In this document: piece after piece, positions 42,929 through 52,284 of the stretch
Numbering within the stretch: position 1 is the stretch's first letter
Layout: every line of letters begins with the position of its first letter
Assembly: GCA_022769665.1 (NCBI GenBank)
Contig: JALEIR010000050.1
Coordinates: 1 to 64,000, forward strand
DNA length: 64,000 bases
Source: Lachnospiraceae bacterium
GTDB taxonomy: Bacteria > Bacillota > Clostridia > Lachnospirales > Lachnospiraceae
Reading direction: 5' to 3'
Program-made: the position numbers and the translations under genes
The notes under the pieces: model-generated
What the model saw: the letters and a program-made list of their open reading frames with translations, nothing else
Told to the model about the DNA's origin: nothing
The model's database searches: none

Positions 42929-44452
42929 ATGAGAAATAGGAAGGATGCAATTCGCATAATTGGTTTTGTACTATATCTTGCAGTAGTGTGGCTGCCCTTA
43001 TTTTATGTATGTAAAAAATCGGAATGCGAGATAACACTCCCGGACGCAAGACGGATAGGGCTTTTTGTAAACAGTATAAAGCTCGGCGGTTGCACGGCAA
43101 TATTGGCATGCCTGTTGGGGGTTCTGGCGGCTTTGTTCCTTCATAACAGTTTTTTGGCAAACAAGTGGTATCGTTATTTCTTTGTGATATTGATGCCTGT
43201 TCCATACTATGTCTATGCATTGTCATGGATGTATCTGATGAGGCTTTTGGCTGTTATTTGGCCGGAGGTTTTAAAGTATTCCGCACAAGGTTTCGGAGCA
43301 TGTCTGTTCGTGGAAACCATGACATACATTCCGATTGCCACTTTGCTCGAATTGGCAGCATTAGAAATGAGAAACCGGCAAACGGAAGAGATGGCGTTGG
43401 TTTATAAAAGTCCGATAAAGGTACTGATGAAAAATACAATTCCGGAAGTATTGCCTTATATTGTGGCAGCAGCAGGTATCATATTTATTTTATCCGTGAC
43501 TGATTTTTCTGTGCCGTCCATGTTCCAATATAATACATACATGCTTGACATTTATTCTGTATACAGCAGAACCGGAAGTGTGGCGCAGGCATATGTAATG
43601 GCCTTACCGTTGTCTGTTTTGCTGCTGCCGTTATTGTCTTTTGTACAGCAGGCGATTAAGAAAATCAGTAAACCGCAGAGAAGTGAACGGTTTGTACCAC
43701 AGAGATACCCCATGTGGCTGCAGGGAAGTATGGTCTGTGCTTTTGGAGTACTGGTTTGCCAGGTGTTCCTTCCGATTCTTATTTTTGCAGTAACAACCGG
43801 CAGTTTGAAAAATGCCCGGAAATCTTTTGAAATGATTTATGAGCAGATAGGTACAACGCTGGTAATTGCATTACCGGCAGCAATCATAGCCGTATTATGT
43901 GCAGCTTTGGCAGCAGGATTTCTGGCAGATAGGGGAAACGGTGTGCTCTGGATGGCGGCATTGGGAACAATGGTGCTTCCGGGTGCATTACAGGCAATGG
44001 GGTTGTTGGATATGGTGAATGGCTCTGTCGTCCATTGGATGAGTACAACGGTGCTTATGCCTGCATTTGGATGTGCGCTGCATTATATGCCTTTTGCTCT
44101 TATTGTATTGACGGGTACAATAAAGCGGGCAGATAAACAGCGAAGAGAGCTTGCTATATTGTACGAAAGGCATTGGTATCAGCATTTGCTGTTAGAACTG
44201 GGAATGTTTTTGCCCGGCATCCTTTGTGCAATTGCGTTGGTGTTTTTCCTGTCCTTTGGGGAAGAGGGAATTGTATTGGTATTAATGCCTCCCGGTGCCG
44301 AAACAGTATCTGTTAAGATATACAATTATCTGCATTACGGAGCTTCCGAATATGTATCGGGCTTCTGTCTGATGGTAACTCTTTTTATGTTTTTGATTGA
44401 AGTGGTTTTGTTATGGATGATGAGGAGAAGGTATAGAGGACGGCATGAGTAA
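42929..44452 (+). CDS. ABC transporter permease, double-domain (FbpB type)
   Basis: A 507-residue membrane protein with two binding-protein-dependent permease halves, about twelve helices. The first half has LGVLAALFLHN and the EAA-like EMALVYKSPIKVLMKNTIPEVLP; the second half has LAAGFLADRG and RRELAILYERHWYQHLLLELGMFLPG. Duplicated permeases are normal for ferric importers. The ATG follows AGGGGAGCTCATGA. It starts 29 bases after the binding protein, and its end overlaps the ATPase start by eight bases. Confidence 0.9.
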   Translation: MRNRKDAIRIIGFVLYLAVVWLPLFYVCKKSECEITLPDARRIGLFVNSIKLGGCTAILACLLGVLAALFLHNSFLANKWYRYFFVILMPVPYYVYALSWMYLMRLLAVIWPEVLKYSAQGFGACLFVETMTYIPIATLLELAALEMRNRQTEEMALVYKSPIKVLMKNTIPEVLPYIVAAAGIIFILSVTDFSVPSMFQYNTYMLDIYSVYSRTGSVAQAYVMALPLSVLLLPLLSFVQQAIKKISKPQRSERFVPQRYPMWLQGSMVCAFGVLVCQVFLPILIFAVTTGSLKNARKSFEMIYEQIGTTLVIALPAAIIAVLCAALAAGFLADRGNGVLWMAALGTMVLPGALQAMGLLDMVNGSVVHWMSTTVLMPAFGCALHYMPFALIVLTGTIKRADKQRRELAILYERHWYQHLLLELGMFLPGILCAIALVFFLSFGEEGIVLVLMPPGAETVSVKIYNYLHYGASEYVSGFCLMVTLFMFLIEVVLLWMMRRRYRGRHE

Positions 44453-45068
44453 AGCGGTGATTGAAGTAAAGAATTTATGTAAGAGCTATGGGGAAAAAGC
44501 AGTGCTGAATCAGTTCTCGCTTTCCGTGGAAGAGGGAGAATTGGTTGTGCTTCTTGGCGAAAGCGGATGCGGGAAAACGACACTTCTTAGAATTCTGGCG
44601 GGACTGGAAAAGGAAAACAGCGGTAAGGTTATGATAAACGGTCGTTTAATGGAGGATAAAGTATCTCCCAACAAGAGGAACATTGCAATGGTTTTCCAGG
44701 AACCCGCATTATGGAACCATATGTCTGTAGGCAAAAATATTGCTTACGGTATGGAGAAAAGGGATGACAAGAAGATATGTGATATAATGAATGCATTGGG
44801 AATCGAAGGACTGGAGAACCGCTATCCCGAGGAAGTGTCGGGAGGTCAGGCAAAAAGAGTGGCTTTGGCAAGAGCTTTGGCCGCAGACAGGGATATTTTG
44901 TTTTTGGATGAACCGTTGTCAAATATTGATGAGGTAACAAAGAAAAAGATATTAAAATATATTGATGAAAATTACAAGGGAAAAAAGACCATTTTATACG
45001 TTACCCATAGCAGAACGGAAGCTGACTTTTTTGGCTGCAGAAAAATCAGGATGGATGCGGGGGAGTAA
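44445..45068 (+). CDS. ABC transporter ATPase
   Basis: A 207-residue ATP-binding protein: Walker A GESGCGKTT (~38-46), Q-loop VFQEP, signature VSGGQAKR, Walker B ILFLDEPLS and switch His in YVTHSRTEA. It lacks the C-terminal TOBE domain found in most ferric importer ATPases (usual 340-350 residues), so it is a minimal ATPase. The start overlaps the permease gene, and the propeller gene follows two bases after its stop, showing tight coupling. Confidence 0.93.
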   Translation: MSKAVIEVKNLCKSYGEKAVLNQFSLSVEEGELVVLLGESGCGKTTLLRILAGLEKENSGKVMINGRLMEDKVSPNKRNIAMVFQEPALWNHMSVGKNIAYGMEKRDDKKICDIMNALGIEGLENRYPEEVSGGQAKRVALARALAADRDILFLDEPLSNIDEVTKKKILKYIDENYKGKKTILYVTHSRTEADFFGCRKIRMDAGE

Positions 45069-45070
45069 AA

Positions 45071-46141
45071 ATGCGGCGAAATCGTATATTTACCTTTGTT
45101 TTATATATTTCCTTTGCGTTACTCATTGTGATTGCATTTATTCTTTCTTTGTTTATTACGGAAAATAAGGAGAAGACATCTCCGCAAAAGGAAGATTTCG
45201 TGGTGTTGAAAGAAGGCAAGGAAATTTCCGCGATATACTATGACGGTACAAATGTCTGGATAGGCGGTAATGACGGGGTGACCGTTTACAATGCGGACAC
45301 TATGGAAGAGGTTCGGTATCTGGAGGAATTTAAGCTCATATACTCTGCGGAGATAACACAGACTCCTGATGGAACAGTCTGGATCGGACATGAGGATGGG
45401 TTGACGGGAATTCAGGATATTGCCGGAGAAAAGAGAGTAGATTTTCATTATCCCGATATTCCCAAAGGACGTATCAATACAGTGGAATGGGATGGGGAAA
45501 GGCTGTGGGTCGGTACATATAACGGAGGAGCCGGTCTGATATGTGAGGATACCGGCTGGAGAGTTGACAGAATATACAATCGGAGCAATGGGTTGTGCAG
45601 TGATTCGGTAAATGTTATCTGCAACGCAGGTGAGAGCCTGTGGTTTGCTTCTTACCTGGATACAAAAAACGGGGGAATCAGTATCCTGGAAAAAGATGAA
45701 TTTCAATATCTGACATCAGAGGACGGAATTCCGCATCCTTATGTTACTTCATTGCAATATTTGGGTGACAATAAGATGCTGGTGGGAACGGGATATATGG
45801 ATACCGGGGGACTTGCGTTGGTACAAAAAGCGGAGAATGGCTACAAGGTAACGGAAACTTATTCTGTGGAGGATGGACTGCCGGGAGAAAAGGTAAGACA
45901 GCTCTTCCTGGACAGTGAAGGGTTCTTATGGATTACAACGGAGTATGACGGGATTGTGATTCTAAATTATGAAAGAGACGGACTGAAGAAGGATTTAAAC
46001 GGAATATATTTGACAGAGGGAAACGGTTTGTCGGATAATGAAATAAAGTGTATCGCAGAGACACCGCAGGGTTATTGGTTAGGCGGAAAATATGGGCTGA
46101 CGCTGATTAATCGTTCTTTTGTCAGAGAGAAATTACAGTAA
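45071..46141 (+). CDS. membrane-anchored beta-propeller protein (Reg_prop-like)
   Basis: A 356-residue protein with one N-terminal helix (~8-28) and a large extracellular part. The repeats have the two-component-regulator-propeller signature: NVWIGGNDGVTVYN, TVWIGHEDGLTGI, RLWVGTYNGGAGLI, SLWFASYLDTKNGGISI, FLWITTEYDGIVIL, YWLGGKYGLTLI, about seven blades. Unlike the usual proteins with this propeller there is no kinase or cyclase behind it. Two bases after the ABC ATPase stop, so the propeller probably works with the importer or with the next protein. The ATG is preceded by GCGGGGGAGTAAAA. Confidence 0.85.
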   Translation: MRRNRIFTFVLYISFALLIVIAFILSLFITENKEKTSPQKEDFVVLKEGKEISAIYYDGTNVWIGGNDGVTVYNADTMEEVRYLEEFKLIYSAEITQTPDGTVWIGHEDGLTGIQDIAGEKRVDFHYPDIPKGRINTVEWDGERLWVGTYNGGAGLICEDTGWRVDRIYNRSNGLCSDSVNVICNAGESLWFASYLDTKNGGISILEKDEFQYLTSEDGIPHPYVTSLQYLGDNKMLVGTGYMDTGGLALVQKAENGYKVTETYSVEDGLPGEKVRQLFLDSEGFLWITTEYDGIVILNYERDGLKKDLNGIYLTEGNGLSDNEIKCIAETPQGYWLGGKYGLTLINRSFVREKLQ

Positions 46142-46163
46142 AATACCGAAAAGAGGAATCAGG

Positions 46164-49100
46164 ATGAAAAAAAGTAGTGCTTTTCAGAAAACAATAAGGT
46201 TTGATGAGTTTATACTTGCTTTGAAGTACTTTATGAAGAATAAAGGGATTACGCATGTGAGCGGCCTTTGCAACGCGGAACTTTTGAGAAAAAACTTAAC
46301 GGAGGAAGAGCTGTCTGCGATTTTTTTCAGTGCACTGAAACATAAGGTGTTTGTAAAACAGGGGAGTGACGTTCATATCAATTTTGATTTGTATCGTATT
46401 ATGAATGCCTTTTCTCAGTCCAAAAACGTTGTTACCGTCCACAAACCGTCTTATGAAAACGAAAAAATGATTTCATTTGCCAAGGCGGATGATACATGGA
46501 TTGTTTTGTTGCAAAATGCCGGAAAGAATGAAGTAAGCATTATGGCTGACAGCAGCCTGGATAAACTGTATCAGATAGTAGCGCCTGAGCTGAAGAAAAA
46601 GGATAAAAACAGTCAGTTTCATCCTAAAAAGCTAAACAAACAGTTGGAAAAGATGGACTTGGCAGTGCGATTTCAGGAAGCTTATGAGTATCAGCTCGTA
46701 ATGCTCGCACTGGAAAACAGCACAGGCAGACAAACGGGAGAGGCCGTTCTTTTTCATGTGGGAAAAGAATCTTTCAACGTACTTACGGGAGCAATTGAAG
46801 AGAATCGGATAGAAAGTTTTCCGGCGGAAGCATTGGATGAGAAGGTAAAGGAATGTCTGATTGCAATGACCCGGGACGGCGGACCGGACAATCCGGACGG
46901 GACAGATAAAAACAATCGGACAGGCACCGATTATAAGCGAATGAATGAGGAAGAAGAGCCATATACCAAATTCAGCTTTCAACAGCTTAGTGCAAACCGG
47001 AGCTTTCCCCACAGTGTACCGCAATTGTTGAAACTACAGCTTAAAAATTGGGTAAAACAGCTGACGAATTGGAAAACCTGGGTAGTAATGCTGGTAATTC
47101 AATTGCTGTTTGCCGCAGCGGTTTTGATTTGGAATATGTATGGGATGTGTTATCTGAACGACACATTTCGTATTTCATCCAATGCCTTCTGGGGAAATGC
47201 AACAGCATATTTGTTTGCAGGTACCATTAGAAGAGGCAATGATATAAAGGGTCTGTCTGTATTTACAAAGGCATTTGATACAGTGCTGCTTGCAGGTTCC
47301 TTTTATTGCCTGCTGGGAATCGCATTCAGAAGTATGATTGGAACTATTGTCAAAGGGAAATTTATGAATTCCGTTGACAATATGCTGCGTTTTCCGAGCC
47401 ATATGAAGCAATACAGCAAAAAGGCCGGAAAAGGTATTGTTCATTATATCTGGTTAGGTGTATTGATAGCGGCACCCATAGGATTTCTATTGTGGAATCC
47501 GTTTACGGTAGCTCTTTTGGCAGTAATGCTGTTTTTTTCCTGTGTGAAAGCAGACAGCAGTAACATATCCGTCCCGGTTATGCTGTTCCGCAGTGCTTCC
47601 GGATACAAAAGGGTGATGGAAGGAAGAAAAAAGAAGCCGTTGTTTGCGGATGTTCAGTTACGGCTTTTCGGTATCAGTATCGGATTTTTCATTTACACAT
47701 TTGTAAATATTCTGGTGTGGGGACTTTTTGATTACAACTTCTGGGTAAGGCTGGTATTTACGGTATTGCTCATGATTCTGGCGCTTTTTGGGTTGGGGAT
47801 TATTAAAGTTAACAAGCCGCAAAAGGTTGCCGCGTGTCTGGCGGTGCTTGTTGTCTGCAGTGTTCTCGTGATGCTGTCCCGGAATGGTATGATGGTATAT
47901 GCGGATGACGGCGGCTGGTCCGAATCGGGAGGAACTCTGGCAGGGCTTTTTGCAAACGCCGGTTTTGCAACTATATTAGGGCTGTCGGCACTGCTTGCCG
48001 TTTGCACGCTGGGTGGTTCCCTTCTGGCTGCAGGCATCATCGGAGGCGTTGTCGGAGCCGGTTCTTTTGTGTGGAGCTGTGCGACGGAAACCGGCAGGGA
48101 AACGGCAGCGGATTTTATGCTGGGACAGTATAGTCCTTACGGAGGGGATTCAAAAATTGCAGCCGGACTTAATTTTGCAGTCGGTCTGGTCCCGGGAATC
48201 GGGGAAATATGGGGAGTCGCATCATCCACAAGAGATGCCGTATATAACTTCTCCCACGGAAATGAATTGTCCGGTATTTTTAATATTGTGTGCGGAGGAC
48301 TCAGCCTGAAGGGATTGGATGACGGCTTGAGGCTGGCAAAAGATGGACTGGTAAACGCGGCAGAAAAGACCGTGTTAAAATCTGTGGTTAAAAAGGAAGT
48401 AAAGAAGAATGTAGATAATTTGATATCCGGAATAACCGGAAGCGCGGACAATGTGGCGACGGCAGCAGCGGGAAGCGCGGACAATGTGGCGACGGCAGCG
48501 GCGGGAAGCGCGGACAATGTGGCGGCGGCAGCAGCGGGAAGCACGGACAATGTGGCGGCGGCAGCAGCGGGAAGCGCGGACAATGTGGCGGCGGCAGCAG
48601 CGGGAAGCGCGGACAATGTGGCGGCGGCAGCAGCGGGAAGCGCGGACAATGTGGCGGCGGCAGCAGCGGAAAGCGCGGACAACGTGGCAGGAGCAGCCGG
48701 TGCGGCAGCGCAGACTCATAAGCCTGGTGTTGTGGAAAAAGTGGTATCCGGTGTAATCACCAGAAAAACAACGAAAAGAATTGTTAATACTTTGCTGGGC
48801 GGACAAACCAAACAGGTACAACAGAAAATGGTGGATAATATTGTGTCCGGTATTTCCGGTAACATCAAACAGGGCGTTGCAGGGGATGTCATACAGAAAG
48901 CGGATGATTGGTTGAACGGAAGCAGTACGGAAATGCCGTTTGTACAACAGGGCACTCAGGGGAATATGGAAGTTCCGGACAGCAATGTCGGCAACTCTAT
49001 GGGGGAGAGTACCGGAGCGAACAACATAAATGAGTTTGGCAGTACTGAGACGAAGGTACATAATACAGAAAGTATACCGGAGGATGGCAGTATAAACACT

Positions 49101-49331
49101 GACGGCATAAATGCTGACAGTGAGGCATTTTCGCCGGAGGAAACGGCTGAAGTATTTGAGGCGATGACAGACGATGAGATTAGAAATCTACTGGATACGA
49201 TTGCGGAACAGTTCGGAAAAAGCGGAGAACAAATGCCGGCACTTTGTGCGGAGCTAAAGCAATATGTTGATTCTGTGGGAGAAGGTTCCATTGACAGAAA
49301 TGTTATCAAATACATTTTGATGAAAGGGTGA
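46164..49331 (+). CDS. large multi-pass membrane protein with Ala-rich 11-residue repeats
   Basis: A 1055-residue protein of no family I can name with confidence. The ATG at 46164 follows AGAGGAATCAGG; a TTG at 46119 overlaps the propeller gene. Residues 1-~245: soluble alpha/beta domain; ~302-325, 370-395, 425-461, 499-547, 554-571 and 593-638: hydrophobic segments; ~650-720: glycine-rich segment with LVPGIGEIWGVASSTRDAVY, similar in style to pre-toxin domains of polymorphic toxins; 759-846: eight 11-residue repeats around GSADNVAAAAA; then a Ser/Thr/Asn-rich linker and an acidic helical C-terminus. No toxin domain is visible at the end. Last gene of the ABC-propeller operon. Confidence 0.75.
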   Translation: MKKSSAFQKTIRFDEFILALKYFMKNKGITHVSGLCNAELLRKNLTEEELSAIFFSALKHKVFVKQGSDVHINFDLYRIMNAFSQSKNVVTVHKPSYENEKMISFAKADDTWIVLLQNAGKNEVSIMADSSLDKLYQIVAPELKKKDKNSQFHPKKLNKQLEKMDLAVRFQEAYEYQLVMLALENSTGRQTGEAVLFHVGKESFNVLTGAIEENRIESFPAEALDEKVKECLIAMTRDGGPDNPDGTDKNNRTGTDYKRMNEEEEPYTKFSFQQLSANRSFPHSVPQLLKLQLKNWVKQLTNWKTWVVMLVIQLLFAAAVLIWNMYGMCYLNDTFRISSNAFWGNATAYLFAGTIRRGNDIKGLSVFTKAFDTVLLAGSFYCLLGIAFRSMIGTIVKGKFMNSVDNMLRFPSHMKQYSKKAGKGIVHYIWLGVLIAAPIGFLLWNPFTVALLAVMLFFSCVKADSSNISVPVMLFRSASGYKRVMEGRKKKPLFADVQLRLFGISIGFFIYTFVNILVWGLFDYNFWVRLVFTVLLMILALFGLGIIKVNKPQKVAACLAVLVVCSVLVMLSRNGMMVYADDGGWSESGGTLAGLFANAGFATILGLSALLAVCTLGGSLLAAGIIGGVVGAGSFVWSCATETGRETAADFMLGQYSPYGGDSKIAAGLNFAVGLVPGIGEIWGVASSTRDAVYNFSHGNELSGIFNIVCGGLSLKGLDDGLRLAKDGLVNAAEKTVLKSVVKKEVKKNVDNLISGITGSADNVATAAAGSADNVATAAAGSADNVAAAAAGSTDNVAAAAAGSADNVAAAAAGSADNVAAAAAGSADNVAAAAAESADNVAGAAGAAAQTHKPGVVEKVVSGVITRKTTKRIVNTLLGGQTKQVQQKMVDNIVSGISGNIKQGVAGDVIQKADDWLNGSSTEMPFVQQGTQGNMEVPDSNVGNSMGESTGANNINEFGSTETKVHNTESIPEDGSINTDGINADSEAFSPEETAEVFEAMTDDEIRNLLDTIAEQFGKSGEQMPALCAELKQYVDSVGEGSIDRNVIKYILMKG
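48438..48701 (+). repeat. eight tandem 33-bp coding repeats
   Basis: Units of 33 bases start at 48438, 48471, 48504, 48537, 48570, 48603, 48636 and 48669. Units 5-7 are identical in coding sequence; unit 4 has ACG for GCG, units 1-2 have ACG in the seventh to eighth codon, and unit 8 is degenerate. They encode GSADNVAAAAA and stay in frame in the large membrane-protein gene. Near identity points to recent expansion by slippage or unequal recombination. Confidence 0.95.
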
Positions 49332-49378
49332 AATGAGAATCCCTGAATATTAGGTAAGGGTAAAAAGGAGGCATTCAA

Positions 49379-50896
49379 GTGACTGATGAAAATCGCACCT
49401 ACATCGCAATTGACCTCAAGTCCTTTTATGCTTCCGTGGAGTGTGTGGAACGGGGGCTTGACCCGCTGACAACCAATCTTGTTGTGGCAGATGCCGGCCG
49501 GACAGAAAAAACCATCTGTCTGGCGGTGTCTCCTTCCTTGAAGGCTTATGGTATTCCGGGGCGTGCGCGGTTGTTTGAAGTTGTGCAAAAGGTAAAACAG
49601 GTTAACGCAGGGCGGCAATACCGGGCACCCGGACGGAAACTCATCGGTGAATCATCATCGGATATTGAATTGAAGGCTCGTCCGGAGCTGGCAGTCGCAT
49701 ATGAAGTGGCTGTGCCGCGGATGGCGCATTATATCAGGTACAGCACCCGTATTTACAATATTTATTTAAAATACATTGCGCCGGAGGATATCCACGTTTA
49801 TTCCATCGACGAGGTGATGATGGATGTGACTTCGTATTTGAAAACATATAACATGACAGCACATGAACTGGCTATGACTATGATGAAGGATGTATTGCGG
49901 GAAACAGGCATTACTGCAACCGCAGGTATCGGTACAAACCTTTATCTCTGTAAAATTGCCATGGATATTGTGGCGAAACATGTTGCACCGGATAAGGACG
50001 GTGCCCGTATTGCGGAGCTTGACGAAATATCCTACAGACAGTTGCTTTGGGACCATCGTCCCCTGACGGATTTCTGGCGGGTGGGCAGAGGGTATGCGAA
50101 AAAGCTGGAACAGCAGGGGATGTATACCATGGGTGATGTGGCTCGATGCTCTGTTCAGAACGAAGAATTGCTGTACCGTATGTTTGGCATCAACGCTGAA
50201 CTGTTGATTGATCACGCATGGGGCTGGGAGCCGTGTACCATGGATATGATTAAGGCATATAAGCCGGAGACAAATTCCTTCAGTTCCGGTCAGGTGCTTC
50301 ATGCTCCTTACAGCTATGAAAAAGCCCGACTGGTGGTGCATGAGATGGCGGAGGCTGTTGCACTGGATTTGGTGGATAAAGGTATGGTAACAGACCAGAT
50401 GGTATTGACCGTCGGTTACGATATCGAATGTCTGAAGAATCCGGAAATCAGCCGGAAATACAAGGGTGAGGTCACTACGGACAGTTATGGACGAAAAATT
50501 CCCAAACATGCCAACGGCACAGTGAACCTTGGACGTCAAACATCCTCCGCCCGACTGATTTCGGACGCAGTTTTGGATTTGTACGATAAAATAGTCAATC
50601 AGGATTTGCTGGTACGCCGACTGACAATTACGACAAATCATGTGGTGGATGAAAAGAATGCAGCGCAGAACCGGGCAGAGACCTGCGAACAATTAGATTT
50701 GTTCACGGATTATACGTTGTTGGAAGAACAGCGGAAAACGGAAGAGGAATCTCTGGCCAGAGAACGCAAAATGCAGGAAGCAATGCTGGACATCAAGAAG
50801 AAATTCGGTAAAAACGCTATCTTAAAGGGCATGAACCTACAGGATGGTGCAACTGCCAAGGACAGAAACAATCAAATTGGAGGACACAAGGCTTAA
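49379..50896 (+). CDS. Y-family DNA polymerase (DinB/UvrX-like)
   Basis: A 505-residue translesion polymerase. Catalytic carboxylates: AIDLKSFYASVE (residues 9-20) and YSIDEVMMDV (~139-148). A beta-clamp-binding motif EQLDLF lies at about 438-443, and the C-terminus ends RNNQIGGHKA, typical of the clostridial/phage UvrX-like group. The GTG follows AAGGAGG by seven bases. I see no GAAC-N4-GTTC LexA box upstream. With the downstream YolD-like gene it makes the known polymerase-YolD damage-tolerance cassette, interrupted here by a membrane-protein gene. Confidence 0.93.
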   Translation: MTDENRTYIAIDLKSFYASVECVERGLDPLTTNLVVADAGRTEKTICLAVSPSLKAYGIPGRARLFEVVQKVKQVNAGRQYRAPGRKLIGESSSDIELKARPELAVAYEVAVPRMAHYIRYSTRIYNIYLKYIAPEDIHVYSIDEVMMDVTSYLKTYNMTAHELAMTMMKDVLRETGITATAGIGTNLYLCKIAMDIVAKHVAPDKDGARIAELDEISYRQLLWDHRPLTDFWRVGRGYAKKLEQQGMYTMGDVARCSVQNEELLYRMFGINAELLIDHAWGWEPCTMDMIKAYKPETNSFSSGQVLHAPYSYEKARLVVHEMAEAVALDLVDKGMVTDQMVLTVGYDIECLKNPEISRKYKGEVTTDSYGRKIPKHANGTVNLGRQTSSARLISDAVLDLYDKIVNQDLLVRRLTITTNHVVDEKNAAQNRAETCEQLDLFTDYTLLEEQRKTEEESLARERKMQEAMLDIKKKFGKNAILKGMNLQDGATAKDRNNQIGGHKA

Positions 50897-50917
50897 TGTC
50901 CGGGAAGGTGAAGTATT

Positions 50918-51574
50918 ATGTTGGAGAAATATGACTTGCCGGTTAAATTTACGGAAGAAGAGCGAAATGCTTATGCCGCATGGGGAATCAAAAAGCAGAA
51001 GGTGATGATACCTTATGTCATTATTGTTTTGCTGATTGATATATTTTCAATAACAATCGGCTGTATGCAAATATGGGATATTCGTAGTACCGACAGCATT
51101 CTCTTTCATATTATTCTGGATAGTGGCTGGTTGGAGAGTGTCTGCTATGTGCTGGCGGTTTGTCTTACAATTATGATTTTGGGACCGCTTAATTGGTTGC
51201 TTGACCGAATATGGAAAAAGCCTGAGGAACCGAGATGGCTGCGGATTGAAATTTCGGAAGAGGGAGTCCGGGTCAAGGTGCTTTCAGGGACAGAACGGGA
51301 AGAGATTCTGTCATCCGAAATGTATACGTGGGGGGAGGCAGAAGCGATTCTGGATTCCGAAAACAATGCAGTTCTGGCACAGAAGTGTTGGATGAAGATA
51401 GGAGAAAATACCATTGAAAATATTTATCCTGAGGAAAACAGACATCCGTGGATGGATTATCCCAAAAGAAAGGTAAAGGGAATAGACAGTGTAGAAAAAC
51501 TTTGCCGTATATTAAAGGGGTATCAGGCTTCTTTGATGGAAAAGAAAATGGAACGGAACTGGAAGGAAGCGTAA
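50918..51574 (+). CDS. two-helix membrane protein of unknown function
   Basis: A 218-residue protein with two hydrophobic segments (about 26-52 and 70-93), then a soluble C-terminal domain (~105-218) of beta strands and helices (LRIEISEEGVRVKVLSG). The ATG follows GGGAAGGTGAAGTATT, 21 bases after the polymerase stop, and the YolD-like gene follows 12 bases later. I do not recognise a family. Its place between the two cassette genes suggests a linked role, but this is only positional. Confidence 0.75.
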   Translation: MLEKYDLPVKFTEEERNAYAAWGIKKQKVMIPYVIIVLLIDIFSITIGCMQIWDIRSTDSILFHIILDSGWLESVCYVLAVCLTIMILGPLNWLLDRIWKKPEEPRWLRIEISEEGVRVKVLSGTEREEILSSEMYTWGEAEAILDSENNAVLAQKCWMKIGENTIENIYPEENRHPWMDYPKRKVKGIDSVEKLCRILKGYQASLMEKKMERNWKEA

Positions 51575-51586
51575 AAGGGGAGTATC

Positions 51587-52012
51587 ATGGCCGCTATGGG
51601 AAAAGAACACAAATATGACGATATCATCAATCTGCCACACCACGTTTCAACACAGCACCCGCAGATGTCCATGATAAATCGGGCTGCCCAGTTTGCACCC
51701 TTTGCCGCATTGACCGGTCACGATGCTGCCATCCGGGAAACAGCGCGGCTGACAAACGAAAAGCCGGAATTGGACGAGTACGAGAAAGAGGTAATCAACA
51801 GCAAGATACAGATTCTGTCGGAACATTTGGGAGAGAATTATACCGTTACGATTACATATTTCATGCCGGATAACAGAAAAAACGGCGGATTCTATGTGTG
51901 CGTTGACGGTGTAGTAAAAAAGATGGATAAATACGAACATACGATTATCCTGACAGACGGAACGGGAATACCCATAGACAATATCCTGGAAATTGAAATT
52001 CAGGGAGATTGA
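51587..52012 (+). CDS. YolD-like protein
   Basis: A 141-residue protein of the YolD-like family, which accompanies Y-family polymerases in Firmicutes genomes and phages. Visible signature: YDDIINLPHHVSTQHPQMSM, then NRAAQFAPFAALTGHDAAI, followed by a beta-rich half with GTGIPIDNILEIEI. The ATG follows AAAAGGGGAGTATC; a second ATG three codons later is possible. Likely a partner or regulator of the polymerase two genes upstream; no enzymatic activity is known. Confidence 0.88.
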   Translation: MAAMGKEHKYDDIINLPHHVSTQHPQMSMINRAAQFAPFAALTGHDAAIRETARLTNEKPELDEYEKEVINSKIQILSEHLGENYTVTITYFMPDNRKNGGFYVCVDGVVKKMDKYEHTIILTDGTGIPIDNILEIEIQGD

Positions 52013-52284
52013 ACTTTACATGACCGATTTGAGAACCGAAGAGGTTGCATTGGCGGAAGTATGATAGTATTATAAAAGGCAGAAACCTGTCAGGAAAACA
52101 ACCTCTTTCCGGAGAGTACATAGCAAGTCCCGATAAACACACAGATAAGGAAACGGGAAAGCATTCTGTGGCTGAAATGATGTTGCAGCCGATTAATGAG
52201 AGATGCTGATAAACCGATAAACGGATCTGTGCTTCCGGTTAAAATATAAACCTGGTTTCTCGGGTGTACCAATGTAACGGATGA
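52013..52284. other. intergenic stretch with no recognisable gene
   Basis: No convincing start, ribosome binding site, RNA gene or terminator is visible here. Short open stretches in different frames, each broken by stops, suggest decayed coding sequence linked to the pseudogene to the right. Confidence 0.5.

Noticed and set aside
48438-48701. CRISPR-like array
   Set aside because: Units are contiguous 33-bp coding repeats without spacers; no cas genes are present.
48137-48756. Long ORFs on both strands through the 33-bp repeat, encoding Arg/Trp- or Ala/Leu-rich repeats
   Set aside because: They are mirror frames of the repeat; the real frame continues for a thousand residues with ribosome binding site and membrane segments.
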